DNA of 64,000 nucleotides from an uncultured Polaromonas sp. (GTDB lineage: Bacteria > Pseudomonadota > Gammaproteobacteria > Burkholderiales > Burkholderiaceae_C). Below, in pieces: positions 49,857 through 58,534 of this stretch; position 1 is the stretch's first letter, and every line of letters begins with the position of its first letter. The notes under the pieces are model-generated. The model saw only the letters and a list, made by a program, of their open reading frames with translations. It ran no database searches and was not told the origin of the DNA. Position numbers and translations under genes: made by a program. The stretch covers positions 1-64,000 of the forward strand of contig CALMEI010000024.1 in NCBI GenBank assembly GCA_937863225.1. Direction: 5' to 3'.

Positions 49857-50639
49857 ATGAACTACCAAAACATCCTCCTCCAAAGCGACAGCGGCATCAC
49901 CACCATCACCTTGAATCGTCCTGACAAGCGCAATGCTTTGTCGTTGGACGTTTTGACCGAATTGACGGATGCATTTCAAAAAACCGCAGCCAGCGAAGCG
50001 CGTGGTGTGATTCTGGCGGCGAACGGTCCAGTTTTTAGCGCAGGGCATAACTTTGGCGATATGGCGGGGGCAACTTTAGAAGAAACGCGCCATGTCTTTC
50101 AAACCTGCACTGACATGATGAACGCCATGCAAGCCATGCCACAACCGTTGATAGCCAAAGTGCATGCATTGGCCACAGCGGCAGGTTGCCAGTTGGTGGC
50201 GACCTGTGATTTAGCCATAGCGGCTGACACCGCATCGTTTGCCATACCGGGCGGTAAAGCGGGTTTGTTTTGCCACACGCCGCTGGTGGCACTGGCGCGC
50301 AACATTGGGCGCAAACGTGCGCTAGAAATGGCGATGACGGGCGATGCCATCAGCGCCGCCACAGCTGTCGATTGGGGCTTGATTAACCGCGCCGTACCGG
50401 CCGACCAATTGGATGCAGCGGTGCTGGATTTAATCACCCGTGCGACACGCGGTAGCGAGTTGTCAAAAGGCAATGGCAAACGCGGCTTTTATGCGCAAAT
50501 GGAAATGCCGCAAACCAGCGCCTACCAATTGGCCGTGGAGCTGATGGCAACCGGTGCAGTGAGCAGCGATGGGCAAGAAGGTATACAAGCATTTTTGCAG
50601 AAGCGACACGCCAATTACACCCAACGTTGCGATAGTTAA
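49857..50639 (+). CDS. Enoyl-CoA hydratase/isomerase family protein
   Basis: A 260-residue crotonase-fold protein: ITLNRPDKRNALSLDVLTEL, FSAGHNFGDM (oxyanion-hole region), CDLAIAADTASFAIPGGKAG and MTGDAISAATAVDWGLINRAV. The GHNFGDM motif and the lack of an obvious pair of catalytic glutamates place it nearer the ECHDC3-like branch than true enoyl-CoA hydratases, so the reaction is uncertain. It is bracketed by repeat copies F and G in direct orientation. ATG 49857 is chosen as the start. Confidence 0.85.
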   Translation: MNYQNILLQSDSGITTITLNRPDKRNALSLDVLTELTDAFQKTAASEARGVILAANGPVFSAGHNFGDMAGATLEETRHVFQTCTDMMNAMQAMPQPLIAKVHALATAAGCQLVATCDLAIAADTASFAIPGGKAGLFCHTPLVALARNIGRKRALEMAMTGDAISAATAVDWGLINRAVPADQLDAAVLDLITRATRGSELSKGNGKRGFYAQMEMPQTSAYQLAVELMATGAVSSDGQEGIQAFLQKRHANYTQRCDS

Positions 50640-50643
50640 TGGT

Positions 50644-50700
50644 CTTTTTGGCCTCTAGGCGGCATGTTTATTGCCTAGAGTGCTATTAAATACATAGCAT
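50644..50700 (+). repeat. Double-hairpin intergenic repeat, copy G (most perfect)
   Basis: The first hairpin CTCTAGGC / GCCTAGAG is a perfect 8-bp stem. The second, TGCTAT-N7-ATAGCA, is a perfect 6-bp stem. It lies between the convergent hydratase and mutarotase genes. Confidence 0.85.
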
Positions 50701-50727
50701 TTGAGCGGTGATTCGGAATGGCTATTG

Positions 50728-51669
50728 TTACGCTAGATTGTGAACGCTGTACTCCACTGCCAAAGTGTGTGACTTGCCAGCAGCGATGGTGACTGCGTTT
50801 TCTAAAGCGTTGGCGCTTTCCACGCACACCATTTTGCGCCAGCCGTCCTGTGCTGTGCTGCCAGCCCCCATGTCGCCCATCTTGTCGGCTTTGTCTTGCC
50901 AAGGGGTCCACACCACGGTGGATTGGCTGCCAATTTTGTTGATGTGAATGCGACGCTTTAGTGCGGCGTCTTCAATCACGCAGGGGCTGCTTGAATTGAC
51001 ATACACGCGGTCAAACTCTTGGTTGAATGTGATATCCCCGGTTTGTTGTCCGCGCACACCACCTGCCGCTTTGTCCATGTAGGCAGCATTGTCTAATCCA
51101 GTCACGCGTATATGGCCAATGTCGCTGATGTGAAAGTAGGTGTGCAAGGCTTCGGTGATGTTGAATGCGGTGCTGTCGGTATTGCGTGTGGTCAATGCCA
51201 TTTTCAAAGTTTGCCCAACATTCACCAACAAAGAGACTTGGCTATCGTGTGGCCATTGTGCGCGGTAGTCTTCGCTGGCTTGCAGCGTAAAAGCCATTTC
51301 GGTCGAACCGTCATCAAGGGTGCGGCTGCTGACCACCTGCCAAGGCACTGTGCGTGCAAAACCGTGTGCCGGGAAATTGGCTTCAGTGGCATGCGCACCA
51401 AACCATGGCCAACAAACGGGAACCCCACCGCGTATTGATTTACCCGATATTAATTTGGTCGCTTGCGACAACCACACAACAGGTGTGCTTTGCCCAGCGG
51501 GGTGCCAGTGCATCAGGTGTGCGCCTTGCAAGCAGATGCTGGCGGTGCCGTGTGCGTTGCGGATGTTGGCCACCCACAGACCACCATCATCGCTGCTGCC
51601 TTGCTGTGAAAAGCTGAGTTGATTGTCGATGGTAAAAGGAGCCAAGTGGCTGTCATAGAAAGAAATCAT
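50728..51669 (-). CDS. D-hexose-6-phosphate mutarotase (YeaD-like)
   Basis: A 313-residue aldose-1-epimerase-fold protein. Motifs are ICLQGAHLMHWHPAGQ, PVVWLSQATKLISGKSIRGG with PVCWPWFGAH, PAHGFARTVPW (catalytic His), EALHTYFHISDI (second His) and the late acidic region. The length and motifs fit YeaD, which interconverts anomers of hexose 6-phosphates. It is a single gene. Confidence 0.9.
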   Translation of the reverse strand: MISFYDSHLAPFTIDNQLSFSQQGSSDDGGLWVANIRNAHGTASICLQGAHLMHWHPAGQSTPVVWLSQATKLISGKSIRGGVPVCWPWFGAHATEANFPAHGFARTVPWQVVSSRTLDDGSTEMAFTLQASEDYRAQWPHDSQVSLLVNVGQTLKMALTTRNTDSTAFNITEALHTYFHISDIGHIRVTGLDNAAYMDKAAGGVRGQQTGDITFNQEFDRVYVNSSSPCVIEDAALKRRIHINKIGSQSTVVWTPWQDKADKMGDMGAGSTAQDGWRKMVCVESANALENAVTIAAGKSHTLAVEYSVHNLA

Positions 51670-51752
51670 GCTGCGAATATGAAGTTAAAACGGGTGAAAA
51701 GGCAAGGACCAGGTGCGTCTGAATGCATGGGCAATGATCAAAAAAACAAACG

Positions 51753-52385
51753 TTACTTTAACAATTGTTTGATGTCCGCTGCCAATGCGGGTGCGCCACT
51801 GCCGTAGCGGGTATAGAGTCGTACTTTGCCCTGTGTATCAAAAACATAGCTGGCAGCGGTGTGGTCTATGGTGTAGCTGGTATCTGTTTTGCCGGGTACT
51901 TTTTTGTAATAAATTTTGAATTCTTTGACGGCTTTGGCAAGTGCTTCAGGGCTGCTTGCTGTAAGGCCAATGAAGTCTGGGCTAAAGTTAGCTGTGTAAG
52001 CTTTGAGGACCTCGGGGGTGTCGCGTGCGGGATCCACTGTGATGAACAAGCCAATCACTTTGTCACCATCTTTGCCCAGCAGTTTTTTGACCTCTGCCAA
52101 CTCGGACATTGTGGTGGGGCAAACATCTGGGCATTGGGTATAGCCAAAAAAAACGACCACAATTTTGCCAGCAAAATCGCGAATGGCGCGTGGCTTACCA
52201 TCAGGGTCCAGCATGGCACCATCGGCAGCAAAGTCGCGTGCGTAGTCTGCACCAGTGATGTCGATGGCTTTGAATTGCAGTTTGTTTTCAGTGCAGGCGA
52301 CCAAGCTGAAAAATGTGGCAACAATGAGCAACATGTTGGCCAAGTACTTGGTGATATTGGGTGTCAATGCGTGTAGTTGCAACAT
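51753..52385 (-). CDS. SCO1/SenC family copper chaperone
   Basis: A 210-residue membrane-anchored thioredoxin-fold protein that delivers copper to the CuA site of cytochrome oxidase. The N-terminal helix ANMLLIVATFFSLVAC ends in a possible lipobox (SLVAC). The copper motif is GYTQCPDVCPTTM (CxxxC), and the ligand histidine is in IDHTAASYVFD. ATG 52385 is chosen because it gives the anchor helix; the frame extends further up inside the next gene. It ends the leftward oxidase cluster. Confidence 0.93.
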   Translation of the reverse strand: MLQLHALTPNITKYLANMLLIVATFFSLVACTENKLQFKAIDITGADYARDFAADGAMLDPDGKPRAIRDFAGKIVVVFFGYTQCPDVCPTTMSELAEVKKLLGKDGDKVIGLFITVDPARDTPEVLKAYTANFSPDFIGLTASSPEALAKAVKEFKIYYKKVPGKTDTSYTIDHTAASYVFDTQGKVRLYTRYGSGAPALAADIKQLLK

Positions 52386-52398
52386 ACTAACTTTCTGT

Positions 52399-53409
52399 TC
52401 ATGATTTTGCTGGGTGTTGTTGAAAGAAGTCTGCCAATTCGTGCTTCCAAAATTTGGCTTGTGCAGCAGTGCCGTGCCCACAGGTGAGTTCAGAAGCGGG
52501 AATTGTAAAAGACTTGCCATGTTGAATGCGCAGGATTTCGCGTTCAAGAACGCCATTCTCAATGGGGTAACGCTCATCGTCAGCTGAGTTGATGGCCAAT
52601 AGCGCAGCGCTGATGCGTTCTAAACCTGCGGCTGCGTTGTAGTCTTCTGATGCAGACCATTGGTACAAGTGGTCATTCGCATCGCCATCAAAAGGCTCGG
52701 TCAGTTTGGCGTTCAATAATGCGTCCGCATTGGCGCGGGTGTTGGCAGCTTTTGCCATGGCCATGTTGCCGCCATTGGTGGCCATCGAATAAAAAGCAGA
52801 AGCAAATTGCAAGCTGGCTGGTTGCTGCAAGTAATTGCCTTGCAACCAATCAGGGTCGTTGCGAATTGAGTCAATGATCAAACGGCGCATGATCCAATTG
52901 CGGCCACTCATCTCTGTAGGCAATGAAGCCATGGGCACTGCAATGTCCATCATGTCGGGGAATTGCTGTGCCCATTGCCAGACATGCATGCCACCCATGG
53001 AATAACCTAAGATGGCACGCAGGCGTTGTATGCCCAAGTGTTCGGTGACTAAATGGTGTTGCGCTGTCACCATGTCGTCGTAGTTGTATTTGGGAAACCG
53101 CATGCGTAACCCGTCAGATGGTTTGCTGGATTTACCGGTGCCAATTGCGTCGGGCAAAATGATGAAATATTGGTTTGCATCAAACAGTTGGCCTGGACCA
53201 AACAATTCGCCACCAAATTTTGGATTCAGGAGACCCGCACCAGAACCCAAAGTGCCATGCAAAATCAGAATCGGTTCACCTGTTGGGGAGCCAATGCTGG
53301 TGTAATGTAATTTAAGCTCTGGTAAAACTTCACCCGTATGAAATTTGAAATCCTGTATCAAACAATCGTGTTCTTGCACGGTTGGGTGAGTGAAGTCTGG
53401 GGATGACAT
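52399..53409 (-). CDS. Alpha/beta hydrolase of the homoserine acetyltransferase (MetX-like) family
   Basis: A 336-residue alpha/beta hydrolase. The nucleophile serine is in GYSMGGMHVWQW; the acid is in NSADDERYP and the histidine in CGHGTAAQAKFW. The oxyanion region is ILHGTLGSG. Length and motifs resemble the MetX superfamily, but true MetX differs in its nucleophile region and is longer, so it is more likely an uncharacterised hydrolase or acyltransferase. It sits between ctaB and the SCO gene, with 13 bases to sco. Confidence 0.82.
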   Translation of the reverse strand: MSSPDFTHPTVQEHDCLIQDFKFHTGEVLPELKLHYTSIGSPTGEPILILHGTLGSGAGLLNPKFGGELFGPGQLFDANQYFIILPDAIGTGKSSKPSDGLRMRFPKYNYDDMVTAQHHLVTEHLGIQRLRAILGYSMGGMHVWQWAQQFPDMMDIAVPMASLPTEMSGRNWIMRRLIIDSIRNDPDWLQGNYLQQPASLQFASAFYSMATNGGNMAMAKAANTRANADALLNAKLTEPFDGDANDHLYQWSASEDYNAAAGLERISAALLAINSADDERYPIENGVLEREILRIQHGKSFTIPASELTCGHGTAAQAKFWKHELADFFQQHPAKS

Positions 53410-53424
53410 TTGGTGTGGATTTGT

Positions 53425-54294
53425 CTATAACAAATAATGATCGACAAGCAGCGCAACAAACAACAGGCTCAAGTGAATCAATGAAAATCGAAATGTTTTG
53501 CGTGCCAATGCATCTGAATAATTTCGCCACAGTGCAAACGCGTAGCCAATGAAGCCAAGATTCAAAATCACTGCAGCCACTAAGTAAATCCATGAGCTCA
53601 TGCCATAGATAAATGGCATCAAACAAGCGGGCAACAAGATGAAGGTATAGAGCAACACTTGCAAACGTGTGAATTCATTGCCATGGGTGACAGGCAACAT
53701 GGGCAAACCAGATTTGCGGTACTCTTCCACACGGTACAAGGCTAACGCCCAAAAGTGCGGTGGTGTCCACAAAAAAATAATTAAAAACAAAATCAGCGCT
53801 TCAGGACCAACCGCATTGGTCATCGCCGCCCAGCCCAATACCGGTGGCATTGCACCTGAGGCACCACCAATGACAATGTTTTGCGGCGTGAGAGGTTTTA
53901 AGATGACGGTGTAAATCACGGCGTAGCCAATGAATGTGGCAAAAGTCAACCACATGGTGAGTGGATTGACCCAGACATACAAAAGCACAGAACCCAAGCC
54001 GCATAACACAGCTGAAAATACCAGAGTTTGTGTGTCGCTGAGTTGTCCAATCGCAGTGGGACGCCAAGCTGTGCGGCGCATTTTGGCGTCAATGCCTTTT
54101 TCTACGATGCAATTGAATGCCGCAGCGGCACCTGCTACTAACCATATTCCCAAACATGCAATCAGAGCCAACTTGACTTCGGTCCAGCTTGGCATGCCGG
54201 GTACGGCCAGCACCATGCCAATTAAAGCGCAAAACACAATAAGTTGAACCACACGTGGTTTGGTTAAGGCATAAAACTGTTGGTAAATATTCAT
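53425..54294 (-). CDS. ctaB: Protohaem IX farnesyltransferase (haem O synthase)
   Basis: A 289-residue UbiA-family enzyme adding farnesyl to haem B. It has about eight membrane helices. The active-site motif is [31 protein letters not shown] starts the protein, as usual. It lies downstream of ctaA (30 bases). Confidence 0.96.
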   Translation of the reverse strand: MNIYQQFYALTKPRVVQLIVFCALIGMVLAVPGMPSWTEVKLALIACLGIWLVAGAAAAFNCIVEKGIDAKMRRTAWRPTAIGQLSDTQTLVFSAVLCGLGSVLLYVWVNPLTMWLTFATFIGYAVIYTVILKPLTPQNIVIGGASGAMPPVLGWAAMTNAVGPEALILFLIIFLWTPPHFWALALYRVEEYRKSGLPMLPVTHGNEFTRLQVLLYTFILLPACLMPFIYGMSSWIYLVAAVILNLGFIGYAFALWRNYSDALARKTFRFSLIHLSLLFVALLVDHYLL

Positions 54295-54323
54295 AGCTAA
54301 TTTGGGTTGCGCAGGCGAAGTGG

Positions 54324-55589
54324 TTACAGCGGGGGGTCAGTCAATGCGCCAGATTGGTGTTGTGCTGGGCCATTGGCCTGATTATTTTTAAGGTTGAATG
54401 CGATGGTGTGCTGTACCGTCGTCGTACTCAGCAACCACGTGATAACCAACACCAAGGCAGCTGCCCCAGCTGTGTGGGATAAAGCCGCCAACAACGGCCA
54501 ATCCAGCACTACATTACTCAACCCGGTAAGCAATTGCCATACAGCTAAGCCAATCAGCCAATCCGCAACGGAGCGCAAGGCCTTGTTCTGTTTCAATAGC
54601 CAACCTAGTCCTAGCAAGGCTGATAAAACCAAATAGGCAACCATGCGATGGGTATAGTGAATGGCAGTCAATGCAGTAAATGAAATATTCTCTCCGCTGG
54701 CGGTCAGTCCCAACTCCCGCCACAAGGTAAAGCCAGATTCAAAATTCATCGCTGGCCACCAACTGTTTTGACAAGTCGGGAAGGTGTTGCAAGCCAGTAC
54801 GGCGTAGTTGGTGCTAACCCAACCTCCTAATGCAATTTGAATCCACAGCAATGCAAAGGTGAGCCACAGCGCCGTGCGGTGTTGAATGGTAAGGCTTGTC
54901 AAGAATGTGCGACTGCTTGCCAAAGTGTATATGGCCGCTTGTTTGCACAGCAATCCCAACAATACCATTGCACCCAGTAAATGCAAAGTCACAATCGCCG
55001 GGAATAATTTCCATGTCACTGTTAAAGCGCCGAAAGCGCCGACCAAGCTAACCCAAAATAAACTCAAGCTTGGCCACCATGGACTGATGAGCAAGTTAGG
55101 CACAGTAGAAAAATCAGCTAAATTTCGTACTGGGGTGTGGATGCTGTATGGCTTACGTTTGCTGGATTTGTTTTGGTACTTGGACCACCAAGAAAAAGCG
55201 GTTAAGGTCAAAATTAAAACGCCCACACCAGTTGCCAAATAGCGGTGCAACATCTCTATCCAAGCTTTGGTGTGGGTTACAGGACCTGTCGGCATATTGC
55301 TTTGAGCTGCTTGAATTTGGGCTTGTGCACCCCAAGGGCTGGCACTGCCATAGCAGCCGGGCCAGTCTGGACAGCCCAAGCCTGAGTCAGTTAAACGCGT
55401 GAAAGCACCAAAAATAATCAAGTCGAAAGTTAAAAATAGAGTCAACAAAGTCAGTGTTTGCATGCGCTTTGTCAATTGCTGATGTCCATTTTTAAGCCAC
55501 CACCAGCATATAGGACCCATCGCCACGCACAGACCCAGCAGCATCACCTTGAGCACCGGTGTTAGGTTAATCAGCGCAGTTGAACCCAT
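54324..55589 (-). CDS. ctaA: Haem A synthase (COX15/CtaA)
   Basis: A 421-residue membrane enzyme that oxidises haem O to haem A. Haem-ligand histidines lie in [37 protein letters not shown] and [12 protein letters not shown]. The acidic motif [15 protein letters not shown] is diagnostic. The start ATG 55589 is chosen because it falls 5 bases after the previous stop. The loop of ~25 basic residues near residue 130 (NKSSKRKPY) is longer than usual. Confidence 0.94.
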   Translation of the reverse strand: MGSTALINLTPVLKVMLLGLCVAMGPICWWWLKNGHQQLTKRMQTLTLLTLFLTFDLIIFGAFTRLTDSGLGCPDWPGCYGSASPWGAQAQIQAAQSNMPTGPVTHTKAWIEMLHRYLATGVGVLILTLTAFSWWSKYQNKSSKRKPYSIHTPVRNLADFSTVPNLLISPWWPSLSLFWVSLVGAFGALTVTWKLFPAIVTLHLLGAMVLLGLLCKQAAIYTLASSRTFLTSLTIQHRTALWLTFALLWIQIALGGWVSTNYAVLACNTFPTCQNSWWPAMNFESGFTLWRELGLTASGENISFTALTAIHYTHRMVAYLVLSALLGLGWLLKQNKALRSVADWLIGLAVWQLLTGLSNVVLDWPLLAALSHTAGAAALVLVITWLLSTTTVQHTIAFNLKNNQANGPAQHQSGALTDPPL

Positions 55590-55594
55590 GTTTG

Positions 55595-56269
55595 TTAACG
55601 ACCTGCTTTGTCCCAAGATGCAGAGGCACGCAAGACACGTTCAACATCTTTTTTAATTTTCTTAGCAGTCTCGAAATCGGTACTGGTATTGAATCGCATC
55701 ATCCAGTTACCCATTGGGTCGACCAGATACAAATGCTCACTCAACTGTTTGCCAGATGCAGGCTGCAGCCATTGTGACAAATCTGTTGGTGCAACGTACA
55801 ACACGGTGGCCGCTTGCAACGCTGGTTTGAGTGCTTCCTTAACCTTGGCATCATCATTCACAACCCATACCCAGTCGAGCCTGTCTTTATCTTTACCTAG
55901 ACTTTCACGCAATTGGCGCTGTAAAAATAAATGCTGTTCACAAGCCGTATTGCAATCGCCCCCTGCCACACTGATCAATAGCCATTGGCCCTTCAGTGAT
56001 GTCAATTGAACAGGTTTCTTGTCAACTGCAAAAGCAGGCATGTTCGGAATGCTTTTGGGTGGTGAAATGATGTCACCATAACTGGTGGTTGAGTTGGGTT
56101 TGATGACATAAAACGTGAAATAAGATGCCATCACAGGAGCTGCGCAGACCAACCAAATGGCCAGCATTTTCCAACGGCCGTATTTGGTTTGTTTAGAGTC
56201 TGTCATCGCTTCGTCTGGTCTAGGGGCAGAATGAACGGTGAGTTCTAATGGGTGTTGTTCAAGTTTCAT
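55595..56269 (-). CDS. SCO-like membrane protein with CxxxC motif in the oxidase locus
   Basis: A 224-residue protein with a cytoplasmic leader of ~38 residues, a single membrane helix (LAIWLVCAAPVMASYFTFYV) and a thioredoxin-like periplasmic domain. It carries GGDCNTACEQHLF, a CxxxC motif at the place where SCO1 has CPDVC. The ending LYLVDPMGNWMMRFN is also SCO-like. The third SCO copper ligand (His) is not obvious. It is between SURF1 and ctaA, 14 bases after SURF1. A redox or copper role in oxidase assembly is inferred. ATG 56206 is an alternative start. Confidence 0.85.
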   Translation of the reverse strand: MKLEQHPLELTVHSAPRPDEAMTDSKQTKYGRWKMLAIWLVCAAPVMASYFTFYVIKPNSTTSYGDIISPPKSIPNMPAFAVDKKPVQLTSLKGQWLLISVAGGDCNTACEQHLFLQRQLRESLGKDKDRLDWVWVVNDDAKVKEALKPALQAATVLYVAPTDLSQWLQPASGKQLSEHLYLVDPMGNWMMRFNTSTDFETAKKIKKDVERVLRASASWDKAGR

Positions 56270-56283
56270 TTCAATTGGGTTGT

Positions 56284-57042
56284 TTATATGCCGGATTGTC
56301 TGAGCGGTCGAATCACTTGAAACCACAGATAGAGTCCTGCTATGAGTGCACTGAGTGCCCACCATTGGAACATATATCCAAGGTGTTTTTCGACTCCCAA
56401 ACTTGGTTGTAACCACTGACGCAGCAGACCATCATTGTTGTTGCTGGCAGTTTCAGAATCAAGTTGCAAGATGGAAAAATCAAGAAGTTTAATGTTGAAT
56501 TCTTTCTCTAGTTCCCTGATGCTCACATTTTGTCGAATCTTGCCAATACCGTCGCCATTAAATTCATAGAGCTTAGAGGGCGCGGGGGCAATGCGACCTA
56601 TGATATTCAAACGTCCTGTTTCAGTTTGTATAACGGGTAGTAGCGTTCTATCCATGAAGTTGCGGGCTGCCCAACCACGCTGGATCAGTATGGTTTGAAG
56701 TTCGCCGGATTGTTTGTCTTCAAACTCGAACGGCGTTATGACAAAAAACCCAGGTTTTCCATTCATCTGGCGGTTATCGAGGTAAAGTGTGTGGTGGTTT
56801 AACCACCGGCCGCTTAATGTCACGTTTCGATGCAGTATCACGGACAAATTGTTTCTGTTGATGGATAAGGCCGAAGCATCGAGTGCGCTCAGTTGAGACT
56901 GTTGCACGATCAAATCTTGGTAGGATTGCTTTTCGTTCGCACGATTCATTTGCCATATCCCAAGATTGAGTGTTAGTACAAACGTTGCTAAGGCGGCCAC
57001 GGTAATGAGCCAGAAACGGAGCTGCGCAGATTTCATATTCAA
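56284..57042 (-). CDS. SURF1 family cytochrome oxidase assembly protein
   Basis: A 252-residue protein with two membrane helices (residues ~9-30 and ~228-247) around a periplasmic domain. Motifs are LNLGIWQMNRANEKQ, GRWLNHHTLYLDNRQMNGKPGF (cited as GRWLNHHTLYLDNRQ), RGWAARNFMDR, and HLGYMFQWWALSALI at the end. It helps insert haem A into subunit I. ATG 57042 or 57036 may be used. It diverges from the DUF2909 gene. Confidence 0.94.
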   Translation of the reverse strand: MNMKSAQLRFWLITVAALATFVLTLNLGIWQMNRANEKQSYQDLIVQQSQLSALDASALSINRNNLSVILHRNVTLSGRWLNHHTLYLDNRQMNGKPGFFVITPFEFEDKQSGELQTILIQRGWAARNFMDRTLLPVIQTETGRLNIIGRIAPAPSKLYEFNGDGIGKIRQNVSIRELEKEFNIKLLDFSILQLDSETASNNNDGLLRQWLQPSLGVEKHLGYMFQWWALSALIAGLYLWFQVIRPLRQSGI

Positions 57043-57057
57043 GCGATAATCTCACTC

Positions 57058-57291
57058 ATGCAATATTTCATTTTGGTTGGTTTTATCGCTATTTTGGCAA
57101 GTTTGGGCGCTGCCATGTTCTACATGCTCAAAAATGGCAAAAATGACCTTGAAGTTTCAAAAACAGATCCGCAGAATATGGCACGTTCCTTGGCTTTTCG
57201 AGTGGGATTTTCAATTTTATTGTTTGTGTGCATACTTGTGGCTTGGATGCTGGGTTACATACAGCCGACAGGGATTCAACCGGGGCAGTAA
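57058..57291 (+). CDS. Twin transmembrane protein (DUF2909)
   Basis: A 77-residue protein with two membrane helices (residues 3-25 and 48-70) joined by a polar loop (KNGKNDLEVSKTDPQNMARSLAFR). The family occurs almost only in cytochrome oxidase loci of beta- and gamma-proteobacteria. Function is unproved, but assembly is likely. It is the only rightward gene of this locus. It is followed by a terminator. Confidence 0.88.
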   Translation: MQYFILVGFIAILASLGAAMFYMLKNGKNDLEVSKTDPQNMARSLAFRVGFSILLFVCILVAWMLGYIQPTGIQPGQ

Positions 57292-57317
57292 TCAATCTGT
57301 TACCCCTAGCATAGACC

Positions 57318-57350
57318 ATAAATAAAGGCGCTTAATGCGCCTTTATTTAT
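57318..57350. terminator. Intrinsic terminator between DUF2909 and ctaE
   Basis: Arms ATAAATAAAGGCGC and GCGCCTTTATTTAT around TTAAT. The long symmetrical stem serves both convergent genes. Confidence 0.9.
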
Positions 57351-57368
57351 ACGTATCCTTGGTTTGGA

Positions 57369-58250
57369 CTATAACCAATAAACAACAACATACAAGCCCA
57401 ACCAAACCACATCGACAAAATGCCAATACCATGCTGCACCTTCAAAGCCAAAATGATTTTTGGAAGAGAAATGACCTTTTTGCAGTCGCAATGTGATGAA
57501 TGTCAACATCAACATACCGAGGAAAACGTGGAAGCCATGAAAACCAGTGAGCATAAAGAAGGTTGATCCGTAAGCGCCCGAGGACAGCTTTAAATTCATT
57601 TCGTGGTAAGCATGGTAGTACTCATAACCTTGTACAAACAAGAAAACCAGACCTAATAAAACTGTCAACCACATAAAGGTAATGGTTTTGCTGCGGTTGT
57701 TAGCAATCAAAGCATGGTGTGCAATGGTCAAAGTCACGCCAGAAGAGAGCAACAAGGCTGTATTGATGGTGGGCAGCCAAAACGGTGTCATGCTGGTGAA
57801 TGGTTCAATGAGGCCTGCAGGCGCTGCCGTTGCACCAGCTTTGACTGAGGGCCAGATGGCTTCAAAGCCTGGCCAAAGGAGCGCGTTTTCTGCATTGCCC
57901 AGTGCCGGAACAGAGACAGTGCGCATCCACCATAAGGCGGCGAAGAAACCACCGAAAAACATCACTTCGGAAAAAATGAACCAGCTCATACTCCAACGGA
58001 ATGAGGTATCAACACGTTTGCTGTTCTTACCACTGACACTTTCACCGATGGCATCCTTGAACCATTGAAATAGCACAACCAGAAACCATAGCAAGCCAAA
58101 AATAAAGACATACTTGCCTGTTTCGGAGTCATTCATCCATTGGCTGGCGCCAAAAAATAAAAAGAATAAGCCAACTGCCGCGAAGAATGGGTGGCGTGAA
58201 GGTTCTGGTACAAAATAATGGGGCGCTTTGTCGGCAGCTACGTTACTCAT
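57369..58250 (-). CDS. ctaE: Cytochrome c oxidase subunit III
   Basis: A 293-residue subunit with seven helices. Motifs are FIFSEVMFFGGFFAALWWMR, HHALIANNR, YEYYHAYHEMNLKLSSGAYGSTFFMLTGFHGFHVF (cited as AYGSTFFMLTGFHGFHV) and AAWYWHFVDVVWL at the end, all conserved. It is the most downstream structural subunit gene of the set. Confidence 0.97.
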   Translation of the reverse strand: MSNVAADKAPHYFVPEPSRHPFFAAVGLFFLFFGASQWMNDSETGKYVFIFGLLWFLVVLFQWFKDAIGESVSGKNSKRVDTSFRWSMSWFIFSEVMFFGGFFAALWWMRTVSVPALGNAENALLWPGFEAIWPSVKAGATAAPAGLIEPFTSMTPFWLPTINTALLLSSGVTLTIAHHALIANNRSKTITFMWLTVLLGLVFLFVQGYEYYHAYHEMNLKLSSGAYGSTFFMLTGFHGFHVFLGMLMLTFITLRLQKGHFSSKNHFGFEGAAWYWHFVDVVWLGLYVVVYWL

Positions 58251-58309
58251 ATGTGCTCCAATTAATAAAAAGTATAAAAATAAAATTCTGAATCATTCTT
58301 TCGCATGGC

Positions 58310-58534
58310 TTATTTGCTTAATACCAAATTAACCACCGATATACAGCCAAAAATAAAAAGTGCTGCGCCAATAATTCCAGCCACCACAATCGCGACAGGA
58401 TTGGTTTGACTAAAATCATCTTTCGCCGCTGATCTGCTACGCAATCCAAAAAACGCCCAGGTTACCATTTGCATACTGCGTAAGAAAGATAGCTTTGCTT
58501 TGTTTGGTGCTTGTGGAGTATCGCCCATCGTCAT
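58310..58534 (-). CDS. DUF2970 small membrane protein
   Basis: A 74-residue protein. The segment FLRSMQMVTWAFFGLRSRSAAKDDF is the DUF2970 signature (cited as FLRSMQMVTWAFFGLR), followed by one membrane helix. It overlaps the ctaG stop by 4 bases (ATGA). It is conserved in beta-proteobacterial oxidase loci; function is unknown. Confidence 0.9.
   Translation of the reverse strand: MTMGDTPQAPNKAKLSFLRSMQMVTWAFFGLRSRSAAKDDFSQTNPVAIVVAGIIGAALFIFGCISVVNLVLSK

Noticed and set aside
39658..50700. CRISPR array or insertion sequence from the recurring ~55-base repeat
   Set aside because: Copies are thousands of bases apart, differ in sequence, have no regular spacers, and no transposase or Cas gene is present.
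51765..52376. Rightward 203-residue open frame rich in Cys and Phe
   Set aside because: It is antisense to the SCO1 gene; the leftward frame has the copper motif and anchor helix.
57301..57368. Rightward 82-residue frame extending past the DUF2909 gene
   Set aside because: It is a shifted frame over the true twin-membrane gene and runs through a clear terminator.
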